Source: Acidobacteriota bacterium (GTDB lineage Bacteria; Acidobacteriota; Terriglobia; Terriglobales; Acidobacteriaceae). Taken from it: a stretch of DNA of 64,000 bases. This document shows, in pieces, positions 27,160 through 36,912 of this stretch (positions are counted from its first letter, which is position 1; each line of letters starts with the position of its first letter). Where the stretch lies: assembly GCA_023410055.1 (NCBI GenBank), contig JAEYQK010000016.1, positions 8,877-72,876 of the forward strand, in the 5' to 3' direction. The translations under genes were made by a program, and so were the position numbers. The notes under the pieces are model-generated. The model made no database searches. It saw only the letters and a program-made list of their open reading frames with translations, and was not told the origin of the DNA.

Positions 27160-28143
27160 TCACCCGATTTTTCTGATTCCCACCACGCTCATCAACCTGC
27201 CCGTCTTCCCGTGTTCTGCCCTGTGTGAGAAGAAGGTTTTGGTGTCGGACGCCGTACACTGCGGCAGCACAGTGATGTTCTTCTGACTGACACCTGCATC
27301 CATCAACTGACGACGGTTCGCCTCGGCGAGATTGAGCAGTATCTGTGTAGGAAGTTCGCTGTGACCGGGTGCCCGCATGGTCAGAAACAACAGTGGATAC
27401 TTCAGGTGGATGTCCTCATACGTCTGCCACTCGCGGAAGAGTTCGTCAGCGTATTCGAACTGCGAACGGAAATGGTCGCGCACTTCCTCGCCTACCGTGT
27501 AGCAACAGTCGCGGATGCTGGGGCCGAGTGCAGCGTGCAAGTCACGAGGCTTCGATCCGAACCAGCGATGCATTTCGCCCACACCCTTTTCGACAATGCG
27601 ATGCAACGTGCCGCGCCATCCGGCATGGAAAATTCCAATAGCTTTCTTCTTCTTATCGACAAGGATGACTGGCATGCAATCGGCTGTCTTCACCGCCAGT
27701 AGAATGCCCGGAACATTCGTCACCAGACCATCCCCGACCAGTCCATGAGCAAAGCCGCGCGGTGCGCGACCCCGATCGTCGATAGTCGACTCCATCGCGA
27801 GCACCAGCCTGTCTTCTTCCAATGCGGTCACGCAATGAATCACGTCCGAGTGGACCTGCTTCATCTCGATGGTAGGCCACTGTGGCGCGCCGACCTTCTT
27901 CAAGAACGTCGCACGGTTTTTCTCGACCGCTGATCGAGAGTCGTCTTTCGTGAAGCCCAAGTTCAATGACGGCTTGCCATAAGATTTGGAAGAGCCACCT
28001 ACCCGCGTGCTGAATCCATGCACAAGCCAGGGGATTTCGGAAAGACTTGGCGCGTTGAGTACCTTCGCAGCACCCGTCTGCTTCGGTACGGGCTTCCTCG
28101 TTGAGTTTGTTGCTTTTGGCTTAGTACTGGGCATCAGCATCAT
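27160..28143 (-). CDS. pgeF: YfiH/PgeF-family purine nucleoside phosphorylase (laccase-domain protein)
   Basis: About 327 residues. The zinc site of the YfiH family is complete: QVHSDV (His), KTADCMPVI (Cys) and FHAGWRGTL (His). Members act as purine nucleoside phosphorylases/deaminases on adenosine and inosine, and have been linked to peptidoglycan quality control. The N-terminal 45 residues are basic and low-complexity. I prefer ATG 28143, nine bases after AGGCG, over the frame that extends to 28182 through an intergenic repeat. Confidence 0.9.
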   Translation of the reverse strand: MMLMPSTKPKATNSTRKPVPKQTGAAKVLNAPSLSEIPWLVHGFSTRVGGSSKSYGKPSLNLGFTKDDSRSAVEKNRATFLKKVGAPQWPTIEMKQVHSDVIHCVTALEEDRLVLAMESTIDDRGRAPRGFAHGLVGDGLVTNVPGILLAVKTADCMPVILVDKKKKAIGIFHAGWRGTLHRIVEKGVGEMHRWFGSKPRDLHAALGPSIRDCCYTVGEEVRDHFRSQFEYADELFREWQTYEDIHLKYPLLFLTMRAPGHSELPTQILLNLAEANRRQLMDAGVSQKNITVLPQCTASDTKTFFSHRAEHGKTGRLMSVVGIRKIG

Positions 28144-28232
28144 TCTAAATGACGCCTGTTTTTCAATTGCTCGATGGCCCAATCGCCCGATGACCCGATT
28201 GTGCCCTCGATGCTACACTCTACTTACCTGCT

Positions 28233-28595
28233 ATGTACGATGACTTCACCGCAACCGACCGCTGGACAGGGCAGCCAGTCCACTGTATCTACCAGGCATT
28301 GATCGTCGCCATTGCCACTCGTCATGCCGACGCCGTCGACGTCAAGTTTCTTGCTAATGGGCAGCCGGTCTGGATCTCGCTGCCGCACCCCGCATGGGGC
28401 GAGCACAACAAGCGCACAGGACGCATTATCACCGACCCAATGGCCGTTCAGATTGCCGGCCGCCACCTGAAGACCGCCATCGAGAGCGGGGAAAACGGCG
28501 GGCGCGAGATGCATATGCTTACCCTTGAGCAGACGATGCGCCATATTGAGTCACTTGAGCGCGAGTTCACAAACAGCGTTTCGCAAACCGCCTAG
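28233..28595 (+). CDS. Uncharacterised 120-residue protein
   Basis: Not recognised. The sequence is balanced and protein-like: MYDDFTATDRWTG, a beta-rich middle (VDVKFLANGQPVWISLPH) and an alpha-helical end with MLTLEQTMRHIESLEREF. There is no signal peptide or membrane segment. It stands alone between a divergent YfiH gene and pckG in the same direction. No strong ribosome site precedes the ATG, so the start is uncertain. Confidence 0.6.
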   Translation: MYDDFTATDRWTGQPVHCIYQALIVAIATRHADAVDVKFLANGQPVWISLPHPAWGEHNKRTGRIITDPMAVQIAGRHLKTAIESGENGGREMHMLTLEQTMRHIESLEREFTNSVSQTA

Positions 28596-28836
28596 ACACG
28601 CTACAATGGTCTGTAATCCGATTTTCCCCGGCATTCGGTGTTGCTGTTGATACGGATGCTGCGGCGGGTCACAAACTTGAGAGGCGGGGCAACTTTAGTC
28701 CCGCACCACGTAACCTTACTCTGAGATGCCGCGGTTTTCCTGCTGTTCTCGCTTGTTACCCAAAGACTGCTCTGGGAAGCGAGTCGGACCAAGGATCGAC
28801 CTTACTAATGCATCAGTCTTATTAGGAGACGCTCAT

Positions 28837-30666
28837 ATGTCCAGCCCAGCTCGGGTTGAAGCTATCAGCAGCGCCATCAAGCACAAAAGACTCGCACAGT
28901 GGATTCAAGAAATCGCCCAGTTGTGCAAGCCCGACCAAGTCCGCGTTTGCGACGGTTCGGCAGCGGAATATCAGGATATGCTCCGCCTCATGATCCAGGC
29001 GGGCACTGCGATCCCACTCAACGACGCCAAGCGCCCCAACAGTATCTTCGTCCGGTCGACACCGGCCGATGTCGCTCGCGTCGAAGACCGCACCTTCATC
29101 TGCTCGAATAACAAAGAAGATGCAGGCCCGACGAATTACTGGCGTGATCCCGCCGAGATGAAATCGATCATGGAGAAGCTTTATGAGGGCTCCATGGCGG
29201 GACGCACAATGTACGTTATCCCCTACAGCATGGGACCGGTAGGCTCCCCGATCGCCAATATCGGCGTGGAGCTTTCCGACTCCCCCTACGTTGTCGCGAA
29301 CATGCACATCATGGCGCGCGTGGGCAACAAAGTTCTCGATGTCCTCGGCACTGACGGCGAATTCGTTCGCGGCATTCACTCCGTCGGCGCACCGCTCGAC
29401 GCAACTGGAGCTGACACCCCCTGGCCCAATAACCCGACCGAGAAGTACATCTCGCACTTCCCCGAGACCCGCGAAATCTGGTCTTACGGCTCCGGTTATG
29501 GCGGAAATGCTCTGCTTGGCAAGAAGTGCCACGCCCTCCGCATCGCCTCGGTGCAGGCACGCGACGAGGGCTGGATGGCCGAGCACATGCTCATTCTGAA
29601 GCTGACCAGTCCGCAGGGTGAAGTAAAGTACATCACCGGCGCGTTCCCGTCAGCCTGTGGCAAGACCAACCTTGCTATGCTGATCCCGACCATTCCTGGC
29701 TGGAAGGTCGAGACGATCGGCGACGATATCGCATGGATGAAATTCGGTGCGGACGGCCGCTTGTACGCCATCAATCCTGAAAACGGATTCTTTGGCGTCG
29801 CACCCGGCACCAGCATGAAGTCCAACCCGAACGCCATGCTGACCGCCACCAAGAACTCCATCTTCACCAACTGCGCCATCACTCCTGAAGGCGATGTCTG
29901 GTGGGAAAGCATGACGGACGAAAAGCCGGCGAACTTGATCGATTGGCTGCGTCGTCCGTGGACGCCGGAATCGGGACGCAAGGCTGCACATCCGAACGCC
30001 CGTTTCACGACTCCGGCTCGTCAATGCCCCGTCATTGCTTCGGAGTGGGAAGATCCCAAGGGCGTGCCGATCGACGCGATCCTGTTTGGTGGACGGCGCG
30101 GTGCGGTCGTACCGCTCGTGATCGAATCGTTCGACTGGCAGCACGGTACCTTCCTCGGCGCAACAGCCAGCAGCGAAACGACAGCGGCCGCAGCGGGCAA
30201 AGTTGGACAACTCCGCCGCGATCCGATGGCCATGTTGCCGTTCTGCGGCTACAACATGGGCGACTACTTCGCACATTACCTGAAGATCGGGGCGAAAGCT
30301 GGTGCCAAACTCCCGAAGATCTTCTACGTGAACTGGTTCCGTCAGGACGCCGACGGTCACTTCCTGTGGCCCGGCTACGGCGAGAACAGCCGCGTGCTGA
30401 AGTGGGTCTTCGAACGCTGCAACGGCACAGGTAAAGCAGTCGAGACTCCGATTGGTCGCTTGCCCGAAAAGGGCGCACTCGACCTAACAGGCCTCGATGT
30501 GTCGGAAGCCGATATGGACACGCTGCTCGCTGTGGACGTTGATGGTTGGCTTGCCGAAATCCCGTTGATTCAGGAACACTTCGCCAAGTTCGGTGACCGT
30601 CTGCCGCAAGGCATGAAGGACGAACTGAACAAACTTGAAGAGCGATTGAAGAAAGCCAAAAAGTAA
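28837..30666 (+). CDS. pckG: Phosphoenolpyruvate carboxykinase (GTP)
   Basis: A 609-residue enzyme converting oxaloacetate and GTP to phosphoenolpyruvate, GDP and CO2 for gluconeogenesis. The GTP-type P-loop [13 protein letters not shown] is near residue 275, with metal/substrate motifs [27 protein letters not shown] and [12 protein letters not shown] nearby. ATG 28837 follows TTAGGAGACGCTCAT, a strong site; the frame upstream to 28726 lacks one. The 240-bp leader is gene-free. The following REP-like palindrome and a strong terminator close the unit. Confidence 0.97.
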   Translation: MSSPARVEAISSAIKHKRLAQWIQEIAQLCKPDQVRVCDGSAAEYQDMLRLMIQAGTAIPLNDAKRPNSIFVRSTPADVARVEDRTFICSNNKEDAGPTNYWRDPAEMKSIMEKLYEGSMAGRTMYVIPYSMGPVGSPIANIGVELSDSPYVVANMHIMARVGNKVLDVLGTDGEFVRGIHSVGAPLDATGADTPWPNNPTEKYISHFPETREIWSYGSGYGGNALLGKKCHALRIASVQARDEGWMAEHMLILKLTSPQGEVKYITGAFPSACGKTNLAMLIPTIPGWKVETIGDDIAWMKFGADGRLYAINPENGFFGVAPGTSMKSNPNAMLTATKNSIFTNCAITPEGDVWWESMTDEKPANLIDWLRRPWTPESGRKAAHPNARFTTPARQCPVIASEWEDPKGVPIDAILFGGRRGAVVPLVIESFDWQHGTFLGATASSETTAAAAGKVGQLRRDPMAMLPFCGYNMGDYFAHYLKIGAKAGAKLPKIFYVNWFRQDADGHFLWPGYGENSRVLKWVFERCNGTGKAVETPIGRLPEKGALDLTGLDVSEADMDTLLAVDVDGWLAEIPLIQEHFAKFGDRLPQGMKDELNKLEERLKKAKK

Positions 30667-30690
30667 GTAGCGCCGGACCCCAGTCCGGCG
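30667..30690. repeat. REP-like palindrome with GTAGCGC head
   Basis: GTAGCG then CCGGACC-C-CAGTCCGG and CG; same head as copies at 15.6, 25.8 and 43.7-43.9 kb, in the opposite orientation to the latter. Confidence 0.65.
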
Positions 30691-30699
30691 AAAAGTCAG

Positions 30700-30728
30700 A
30701 GCCCCGAAGCGTGCTTCGGGGCTTTTTC
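30700..30728 (+). terminator. Intrinsic terminator of pckG
   Basis: Perfect 10-bp stem AGCCCCGAAG/CTTCGGGGCT with loop CGTG, then TTTTTC. Confidence 0.9.
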
Positions 30729-30733
30729 ATGTA

Positions 30734-31705
30734 CTACCTACCAAGATGAATGGCAAACTCCACCTCTACTTCGAACGGTACGGGGGTGTTGCCGCACATC
30801 GCGGGTTTGGACCTCCAATCTTTCAGAGTCTCGATAATGAACGGCTCAAGAAAGGTGCGAGTCGTGAGTGGATAGACGTTCTCAACTCGTCCGTCTGTAC
30901 CTATCGTGATCTGATACTTCGTTGTGGCCTCTACCGAGCGACGACGCATTTCGAGGGGAAAGTTGGGGTCCGGAGTATGAATTGGGCTCGGAGGAACCAT
31001 GTTCTCGCACCAGGCACTCTCGATAGCTCCGCTGGGTGGCGCAAGGAGTTGCGGATCACTGGGAAGCTCGGCACTGTATTCACTAACGTTCATCTGGGTA
31101 GCCAAGATACTGTTTTGGAATACCTTTATTCTTCCAGGCAGCCTTCGGCCATTCACGTCCGTGTAATCTGAATACTCAGTACGCTGCTCCACAGAGTAAT
31201 TAGCGGCGGGAGTGCCATCTTCGGAAAAACACCATGTCTCCGGTATGTACCCTTTTGCGTGGGTTGTTTCGACACAGCGAACCCGCACGTCGTTCAGCTT
31301 ACGATCGCTCAATTTCCGGGCGCTTTCTCTCCGCAGTCTTGAGAGTTCCATCGGGATCCAGCTTAGCCTCCGCACCAAAGCTGGGGTATAAGGAGCACTC
31401 CGAAGTCGCCACGTGCGGTCGCCATCCACGACTTGCACGGAATCGTAACCTTTCAGGTGAAACTCTCTGCGCCACCGTGTAGCGGATTCACGGTAGAGCA
31501 ACATTGTTCCGGTCACCATTCCTTCAGATGTACCGAACAGTGTTACCGAAGAACGGACATACAGAGGTTTGTCCTCATCGATTTTGCTCAACTCGGCAGC
31601 CCGTTTCAGAAGAGCGTTTCCCTCGGCCACGTTGTCGCCGCAAAACGACGATAGAGGAACGAGGAAAATGCCTGTGAAAATGATCATTCGAAGAACGCAC
31701 TTCAT
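30734..31705 (-). CDS. Exported protein with C-terminal TonB-like domain
   Basis: A 323-residue protein with an N-terminal signal sequence (MIIFTGIFLVPLSSFC). The middle part (residues 30-220) resembles the DUF/LolA-like beta-sandwich seen in acidobacterial exported proteins (KPLYVRSSVTLFG, TWRLRSAP). The C-terminal ~85 residues have the TonB-C pattern: PDPNFPLEMRRRSVEATTKY, ITIGTDGRVENV, LKDWRSKPA and a final beta strand. It lacks the long Pro-rich linker and transmembrane anchor of true TonB, so energy transduction is unlikely; it may be a periplasmic partner protein. Function unknown. Confidence 0.75.
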   Translation of the reverse strand: MKCVLRMIIFTGIFLVPLSSFCGDNVAEGNALLKRAAELSKIDEDKPLYVRSSVTLFGTSEGMVTGTMLLYRESATRWRREFHLKGYDSVQVVDGDRTWRLRSAPYTPALVRRLSWIPMELSRLRRESARKLSDRKLNDVRVRCVETTHAKGYIPETWCFSEDGTPAANYSVEQRTEYSDYTDVNGRRLPGRIKVFQNSILATQMNVSEYSAELPSDPQLLAPPSGAIESAWCENMVPPSPIHTPDPNFPLEMRRRSVEATTKYQITIGTDGRVENVYPLTTRTFLEPFIIETLKDWRSKPAMCGNTPVPFEVEVEFAIHLGR

Positions 31706-31833
31706 GGCAGTGAAGTATAGCTAAGGTGAGCTCCTGTCAACAACAATCGTTCTTGTATTCGCGTAGGAGCAAAACCGGACTGCTTTGCACGCGGCCGCCG
31801 AGACCGGGCGGCGCTACGGCCACCATTCTCCAG

Positions 31834-31867
31834 AAAGAAAAACGGGACGAGCGAATCGCCCGTCCCG
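31834..31867 (-). terminator. Intrinsic terminator of apt
   Basis: Stem CGGGACG-A-GCG with CGC-C-CGTCCCG (31843-31867); on the minus strand it is followed by TTTTTCTTT. It lies 25 bases after the apt stop. Confidence 0.85.
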
Positions 31868-31891
31868 CTAATACATCCCTACAGTTCTTGA

Positions 31892-32437
31892 CTATATCTC
31901 GTAATGGATCAACGACAGCACATCGTACCCTGCCAGCTTCTCGCGGCCCTTCAGTGCATCGAGTTCTATTACGAAGGCAACGCCGACGATCTCACCGCCG
32001 AGTTTCTTCACTAGTTCAACGCTGGCTTTAGCGGTACCACCGGTCGCCAGCAGATCGTCAACGATGACCACCTTCTGCCCCGGCTTGATTGCATCTTCGT
32101 GTACCTGCAACGTGTCACTACCGTACTCGAGGTCGTAGGTCTGGCTGATCGTCTTCGCCGGCAACTTCTTCGGTTTGCGAATCGGTACGAAGCCGGCGTT
32201 CAGGCGATAAGCCAGTGCGGGGCCGAAGATGAATCCGCGTGCTTCAATGCCCATCACGATATCGACGTCTTTGTTCAGGTAGTATTCCGAGAGGCCGTCG
32301 ATCAGCTTCGCGAAACCGACCTTGTCCTTCAACAGCGTGGTGATGTCGTAGAACAGAATGCCGGGCTTCGGGAAATCAGGCACTCCGCGAATGAGTGATT
32401 TCAGCGAATCGCAATTGATCGCCGGTTTGGTTGCCAT
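31892..32437 (-). CDS. apt: Adenine phosphoribosyltransferase
   Basis: A 181-residue purine-salvage enzyme making AMP from adenine and PRPP. The PRPP-binding motif [14 protein letters not shown] is near residue 125, the adenine-side motif is [14 protein letters not shown], and [12 protein letters not shown] is near the N-terminus. Normal length. Starts 3 bases after the acylphosphatase stop, so the two form an operon with a terminator behind it. Confidence 0.96.
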   Translation of the reverse strand: MATKPAINCDSLKSLIRGVPDFPKPGILFYDITTLLKDKVGFAKLIDGLSEYYLNKDVDIVMGIEARGFIFGPALAYRLNAGFVPIRKPKKLPAKTISQTYDLEYGSDTLQVHEDAIKPGQKVVIVDDLLATGGTAKASVELVKKLGGEIVGVAFVIELDALKGREKLAGYDVLSLIHYEI

Positions 32438-32440
32438 CGT

Positions 32441-32743
32441 TTACCACGCTCCTTCGATTCGAAATGACTTCAGGCCCGCAACTGGATTAGCATCTTCCAC
32501 TTCCACTGCATCAACTCGCGCCGCACGAGGCCCCTCACGGAGCTTGCCGTGCAAGGCATTGATCTGCTCTCTCGTGCCGGTTGCCAGCACTTCAACACTG
32601 CCGTCCGGATTGTTCCGGACCCAGCCTGCCAGCCCCAGCAACTGCGCCTCGCGCTCCACAAACCAACGAAAGCCGACGCCTTGAACGCGGCCTTTCACGA
32701 TAAAGCTCTTTGTCACAACTGCGACTTTTTCTGACATCGGCAC
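32441..32743 (-). CDS. acyP: Acylphosphatase
   Basis: A 100-residue enzyme hydrolysing carboxyl-phosphate bonds. The signature VKGRVQGVGFRWFV holds the catalytic Arg, and GWVRNNPDGSVEV holds the catalytic Asn. An in-frame Met at 32737 is an alternative start. Directly upstream of apt. Confidence 0.93.
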   Translation of the reverse strand: MPMSEKVAVVTKSFIVKGRVQGVGFRWFVEREAQLLGLAGWVRNNPDGSVEVLATGTREQINALHGKLREGPRAARVDAVEVEDANPVAGLKSFRIEGAW

Positions 32744-32851
32744 TCTTCAAACCTTACCGCGGATCACGCCGAAACTCGCGGATGAAAACGGGTCCAAAAT
32801 CAGTCATGATGCTAATCCGCGTCTATCCGCAAAATCCCCGGTTGATGTTTC

Positions 32852-33412
32852 CTACGCTCTCGACAGATACGCGCCTTCGCTCGTATCGACGCGAATCTTT
32901 TCGCCTTCGTTGATGAACGGAGGCACCTGAACGACGAGACCGGTCTCAGTCTTAGCCGGCTTCGTCACGCTGCTCGCCGTCGCCGATTTCAATCCGGGTT
33001 CAGTCTCCACGACCGTCAGATCAACAGTCTGGGGAAGTTCGATACCCACCGGCTTGCCGTCGTAGAACTCGACCTTGATCTGTAAGTTCGGCGTCAGGTA
33101 GTCGACCGAGTCCCCCAGCGTGTCCTTCATCAGCGGCGTCTGTTCGTAGGTCTCCATGTTCATGAAGTAATAGGTGTCGCCGTCGTTGTAGAGATACTCC
33201 ATATTGATTTCGTCGACCACGATCTTGTCGATTGCGTCGCCGGAGCGGAACCGGTGCTCGAACATTGCACCCGTGCGGATGTTGCGGAGCTTGGCTTGGA
33301 TAAATGCACGCAAGTTGCCGGGGGTGCGGTGCTCAACGCTGAACACCAGGTGCAGATCATTGTTGTGCTTGATGATCATGCCGGGACGCATTTGTGTTGC
33401 TGGAATTGCCAT
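32852..33412 (-). CDS. efp: Elongation factor P
   Basis: A 186-residue translation factor that relieves ribosome stalling at polyproline. Three beta domains are clear: the KOW-like start (MAIPATQMRPGMII), domain II around DTYYFMNMETYEQ and the OB-like C-terminal (TETGLVVQVPPFINEGEKIRVDT). The tip loop is HRTPGNLRAF: the residue aligned with the modified lysine (K34 in E. coli) is Asn33, so neither lysine nor arginine chemistry can occur there. About 108 bases upstream of acyP on the same strand. Confidence 0.95.
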   Translation of the reverse strand: MAIPATQMRPGMIIKHNNDLHLVFSVEHRTPGNLRAFIQAKLRNIRTGAMFEHRFRSGDAIDKIVVDEINMEYLYNDGDTYYFMNMETYEQTPLMKDTLGDSVDYLTPNLQIKVEFYDGKPVGIELPQTVDLTVVETEPGLKSATASSVTKPAKTETGLVVQVPPFINEGEKIRVDTSEGAYLSRA

Positions 33413-33743
33413 ACGATTCCTCTTACTTCTCCTGTGAACTTTGTAAGCGGCTGGCAGATGTCACCGGTTGCAGTTGCATGACCACAGGCAGGAACACAGC
33501 CCTCAGCCGCCGGGTGAGCGCAAAAAGAAAGAAAGCGCAAACACTTGATTTTACACGGCAACGGGCAGAGTTGGGAACCACGATGTACCCACCCCAAGGC
33601 CGCTCGCCAGCAGATTGCACAATCTCCGCAAAAGACGCCATCAGCTCCGGCTTTCAGACAACGGGACCAAGTGCGTCCTTTTCTAACCGCTGAGAGACAG
33701 ACTATCCAACCCCAGAGCAGCAGCAGAAGAAGGAGGAGGCTCC
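33413..33743. other. Divergent promoter region between efp and the CBS gene
   Basis: 331 bases without a supported gene. The open frames in it are short, overlap each other on both strands and have no ribosome site. It must hold the efp and CBS promoters; I see no clear operator. Confidence 0.5.
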
Positions 33744-34427
33744 ATGAAGATCCGTGACATCATGGTCTCGGAAGTCGAAACCGCCGAGCCCGACGATACT
33801 TTGGACGAAGTAGCAATGATAATGCGTGAGCAGGATGTGGAGGCTATCCCAATCGTGGAAGAGGGAGAGCTGATCGGCATAGTAACCGATCGCGACATCG
33901 TGGTTCGATGCATCGCCGAAGGCAAAGATCCAGCGGAAGTCGCAGCCGACGAGGTACTCAGCGGCGAACTCCAGACAGTCGAACCCGACAGCGATGTCGA
34001 GCAGGCACGCCGCGTAATGGCCGAGCACCAGATTCGCCGTTTGCCGGTCATTGAAAAAGGAATGCTGGTCGGAATGGTTTCACTCGGGGATCTCGCCCTA
34101 AAAATCGATCAGGAAGAGCAAGTCGCGGACACCGTGGAGGACATTTCGGCCCGTGTGAAAGCAACCGACAAAAAGGCGGCAAAGAAGCAGCCCAAATCGG
34201 CTGGCGCAATTCTCCGTAAAACGGCAACCCGAAAGCAAGATCGCTCTGAGGAAGACGACCGCGGCAATGTTGATAGAACTCAGAGCACTACCGGCCAGGG
34301 AATCGCAAATCGTTCTGCGGACGAAGAAGCCGAGAGACAGAACCGTGTTGTTCCTATCCGTTCCCAACAGAAGACCAACTTGCGAGGCGATCGATCGAAA
34401 AGCTCATCCGGACGCAAGACGGGGTAA
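33744..34427 (+). CDS. CBS-pair protein with basic low-complexity tail
   Basis: A 227-residue protein. Residues 1-125 hold two CBS motifs (MKIRDIMVSEVETAEPDDTL / VEAIPIVEEGELIGIVTDRDI and ADEVLSGELQTVEPDSDV / IRRLPVIEKGMLVGMVSLGDL), which bind adenosyl ligands and sense energy state. Residues 130-227 are charged, Lys/Arg/Gln-rich and probably disordered. A very strong GGAGGAGG ribosome site precedes the ATG. No enzyme domain is fused. Its neighbour, a YtxH protein, is also typical of stress or stationary-phase proteins. Confidence 0.88.
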   Translation: MKIRDIMVSEVETAEPDDTLDEVAMIMREQDVEAIPIVEEGELIGIVTDRDIVVRCIAEGKDPAEVAADEVLSGELQTVEPDSDVEQARRVMAEHQIRRLPVIEKGMLVGMVSLGDLALKIDQEEQVADTVEDISARVKATDKKAAKKQPKSAGAILRKTATRKQDRSEEDDRGNVDRTQSTTGQGIANRSADEEAERQNRVVPIRSQQKTNLRGDRSKSSSGRKTG

Positions 34428-34529
34428 TCGTTTCAGTCCTGGATCTTCCGTTACGGCCAGCAGTCGAGAAAACCTCTTCTCGGGCCTGTGACTCCAACTA
34501 GGGATGGAATTCTTTAGGGGGTAGCTTGA

Positions 34530-34844
34530 ATGACAGATTACGAGCGCTTTGGCGATTATCAGCCCTCCGAGCGTGGCGGCAACCTGGGTATGAGCTTAAC
34601 TTTTCTCTTCATCGGCCTTGGGGTCGGGGCCGCTGTCGCGCTGCTTTTTGCACCCAAGAGCGGCAAACAGACGCGGCGAGCATTGCGCCGCAAGTATGAA
34701 GACGCGCGTGATGTCGTCGAAGACTGGACGGATCAGGCCAGCGGCGTCATCGGAAAAGGCGCCGAGTGGGCCAACGCCGCCAAAGAGAAGGTTGCGCCCT
34801 TCGCGAACGCAGCAGCGAAACGCGCTCGCAGCATGGCTGAGTAG
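34530..34844 (+). CDS. YtxH-domain membrane protein
   Basis: A 104-residue protein with one membrane helix at residues 20-40 (LGMSLTFLFIGLGVGAAVALLFAPKSGK), ending in the APKSGKQTR motif of the YtxH/gas-vesicle-like family, then a long amphipathic helix (Ala/Lys-rich). Members are general-stress proteins of unknown biochemical role. In the same direction as the CBS gene, 102 bases after it. Confidence 0.85.
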   Translation: MTDYERFGDYQPSERGGNLGMSLTFLFIGLGVGAAVALLFAPKSGKQTRRALRRKYEDARDVVEDWTDQASGVIGKGAEWANAAKEKVAPFANAAAKRARSMAE

Positions 34845-34851
34845 CATTTAT

Positions 34852-34878
34852 GCGTCGGGCCGGAATGCGGTCCGACGC
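34852..34878. terminator. Hairpin between convergent ytxH-like and mscS genes
   Basis: 11-bp stem GCGTCGGGCCG/CGGTCCGACGC with one G-T wobble, loop GAATG. No strong T-run; may serve both genes. Confidence 0.6.
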
Positions 34879-34887
34879 TTCAATTCA

Positions 34888-36690
34888 CTATTGCGCGGCG
34901 GTCGCCAGCGCAGGCCTGCGCATCAGTTCGACAATTTGCCGATAGAGCCGCGTGCGCAACTCGTGCCGCTCATTTGCCTGCGTCACATATCTGACTACAA
35001 CATTGATTCCATGCTCCGTTGGCCGCATGTTGATCGCCGGCGCCGCCGAGAACGCCTGCACACCATAGCCATGCGTCGCGCGCTTCCATTCCTGCTCGGC
35101 CAATTCCGCACTCGCTTTTGTCTCTTCCGTTATCAAGCACTGTATCTCGGCCATAAGCGGGTAAGGATCACGATCCGGCAAGACAAGCACATTCAACTCA
35201 TCCCAGAGCCACTGACCCTTTGTCGTGAAGTTGAAGTAGTGCCCCTCCATCGCGAAGCTATTGACGAAGGCCACCTTGCGTCCGGTCGGATGCCCTGCAT
35301 CGCTCCAGTTGCCCGTCTCCATTAAAACCGTCCTCAATAGCCCGATCTCCAGCACTTCTCCACCGATGCCGTTGATCTCAACCCAATCCCCAACATGGAG
35401 ACCGTTGCGGCCCATCAGCACGAACCAGCCGAAGAACGAAACGATGAAGTCCTTGAGAGCTACCGTTAAGCCTGCACCAGCAAAAGCGATGATCGTCGAA
35501 AGCTGAGTTGGAGTCCCGAACAACACGATCAGACCGATGAGCACACCAATTGCCCGCAAGCTCACTCGCAAGGCTGTGCGCATGGTGGTCAACTGACGGC
35601 GGTCGAATGAAGCTTTCTTGAGTTGGCGGGCAATAATGATTTCAGCGACGATTACCGCAATCGTGATAACAAGGATCAAGATCACTGAGCGAAGTAACGC
35701 ATGGAAAGTGGCCCACATCTGGCGGTTGGTAATCTCCGCCCATTGCCCATAGAGCTTCGACAGTTGCTTCTCGTCGGCAATACGTTTATCGAAGTCGCTC
35801 ACTACGCGGCGCCAGTCAACATGGGCACGCACTGCGGCCAGGGCAGCGCCGCGCTGATCCCTACTCCCCGTGAGCACCGCTGAGCCAGTCGCTCCCGGCG
35901 TAATTGTTCTGCGTTCGTCCCGCAGTCGTAGGCTCAACCGTTGTTGTCTGGCGACTAGATCCGGCACTCTGCCATCGGCCTCTCGCTGGGCTTGCAGGAG
36001 TTGCGCCCGTGCCGTTCGGAGTGACTGCCAGGTTCGAACCTGTGCTACCAAAAAAGCTGGCGGTTCGAACGAAGCCGGTTTCGACTCTGTCCCGGCGGTA
36101 GCCGTCGAGTGCTGAAGCGTTTTGTGTTCCTGGAACTTCGCCTGGACCGCGCTCTCGTTGTCGCCACCGGCGGCGATCAGGTCCTGATGAGCGTCCTCCA
36201 GCTCTTCATCGTGCAGACTGTTTTGAGCTTGTAGCAGTTCAAGCTGATCCCGCAGGATCTCGGACTGGGTCTTGTCAGCGCTGGCAAGAAGCTTCGTCAG
36301 TCGCGCAATCTCAGCTTCCTCACTGCTCGTCAGCTTCTCCAGTCCCTCGATCCTGGCAGTGATCTCCTTGGTCTCTGGAGTCTCCACCGGAGCTTGCAGA
36401 TGCGCCTTTCGCAATGCCATTGCATAGGCGAGGTCAACGTCGTGGTCGGCCTGCTTAATGGCCTCCAGCGCAAGTTGGTCTTCTTCCTGCGTTGTAGCAA
36501 AAGGACGCAAGTTGCGGGCCGTCAGCAGGGGCGATTCGTCAACGATCGGCACCTGTGCTGTCTGCTTAGCCTTCGCTCGCAATTTGGATATAGGATTCGC
36601 GGAATCTCGAGTCAGAAAAAATGCAGTGCAGGTGAGCAGCGTTAACAGCGAGAGAACAACCAATCCTACTGTTCTTGTTGTTCGTGCCAT
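34888..36690 (-). CDS. Large MscS-family mechanosensitive channel
   Basis: A 600-residue inner-membrane channel that releases solutes under osmotic downshift. Residues 1-30 are a hydrophobic signal/anchor (VGLVVLSLLTLLTCTAFF). Residues 80-270 are a periplasmic coiled-coil region with long heptads (EEAEIARLTKLLASADK). Three or four membrane helices follow, then the MscS core: pore helix GAGLTVALKDFIVSFFGW and beta-domain MGRNGLHVGDWVEINGIGGEVLEIG. ATG 36690 follows AAGGGACTG; an in-frame start at 36717 is possible. Resembles MscK/YnaI-like extended members. Confidence 0.88.
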   Translation of the reverse strand: MARTTRTVGLVVLSLLTLLTCTAFFLTRDSANPISKLRAKAKQTAQVPIVDESPLLTARNLRPFATTQEEDQLALEAIKQADHDVDLAYAMALRKAHLQAPVETPETKEITARIEGLEKLTSSEEAEIARLTKLLASADKTQSEILRDQLELLQAQNSLHDEELEDAHQDLIAAGGDNESAVQAKFQEHKTLQHSTATAGTESKPASFEPPAFLVAQVRTWQSLRTARAQLLQAQREADGRVPDLVARQQRLSLRLRDERRTITPGATGSAVLTGSRDQRGAALAAVRAHVDWRRVVSDFDKRIADEKQLSKLYGQWAEITNRQMWATFHALLRSVILILVITIAVIVAEIIIARQLKKASFDRRQLTTMRTALRVSLRAIGVLIGLIVLFGTPTQLSTIIAFAGAGLTVALKDFIVSFFGWFVLMGRNGLHVGDWVEINGIGGEVLEIGLLRTVLMETGNWSDAGHPTGRKVAFVNSFAMEGHYFNFTTKGQWLWDELNVLVLPDRDPYPLMAEIQCLITEETKASAELAEQEWKRATHGYGVQAFSAAPAINMRPTEHGINVVVRYVTQANERHELRTRLYRQIVELMRRPALATAAQ

Positions 36691-36912
36691 CGCAGACAGT
36701 CCCTTCATCGGACGCAAAATACAGGCGATTTGAAGCGAAACCGATGATACATCGTCAGGAAGTGTCTGGTGGATTGCCTATTCAGTTATCAGTCAACGAT
36801 TAGCACCTTCGCGCCTACATCCGTGCGCGCACGGTGGTGCCCATCCTAGTCACCAACGATGAAGCAGTTGCCCGCCGATGCAAACGGAACAGCTTCAATC
36901 TTCATCGCTTTT

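Noticed and set aside
28596..28836. Riboswitch in the pckG leader
   Set aside because: The 240-bp leader has no recognisable aptamer or terminator/anti-terminator pair.
28822..30360. Long minus-strand frames over pckG
   Set aside because: Antisense to a clear PEP carboxykinase; no ribosome site or recognisable domain.
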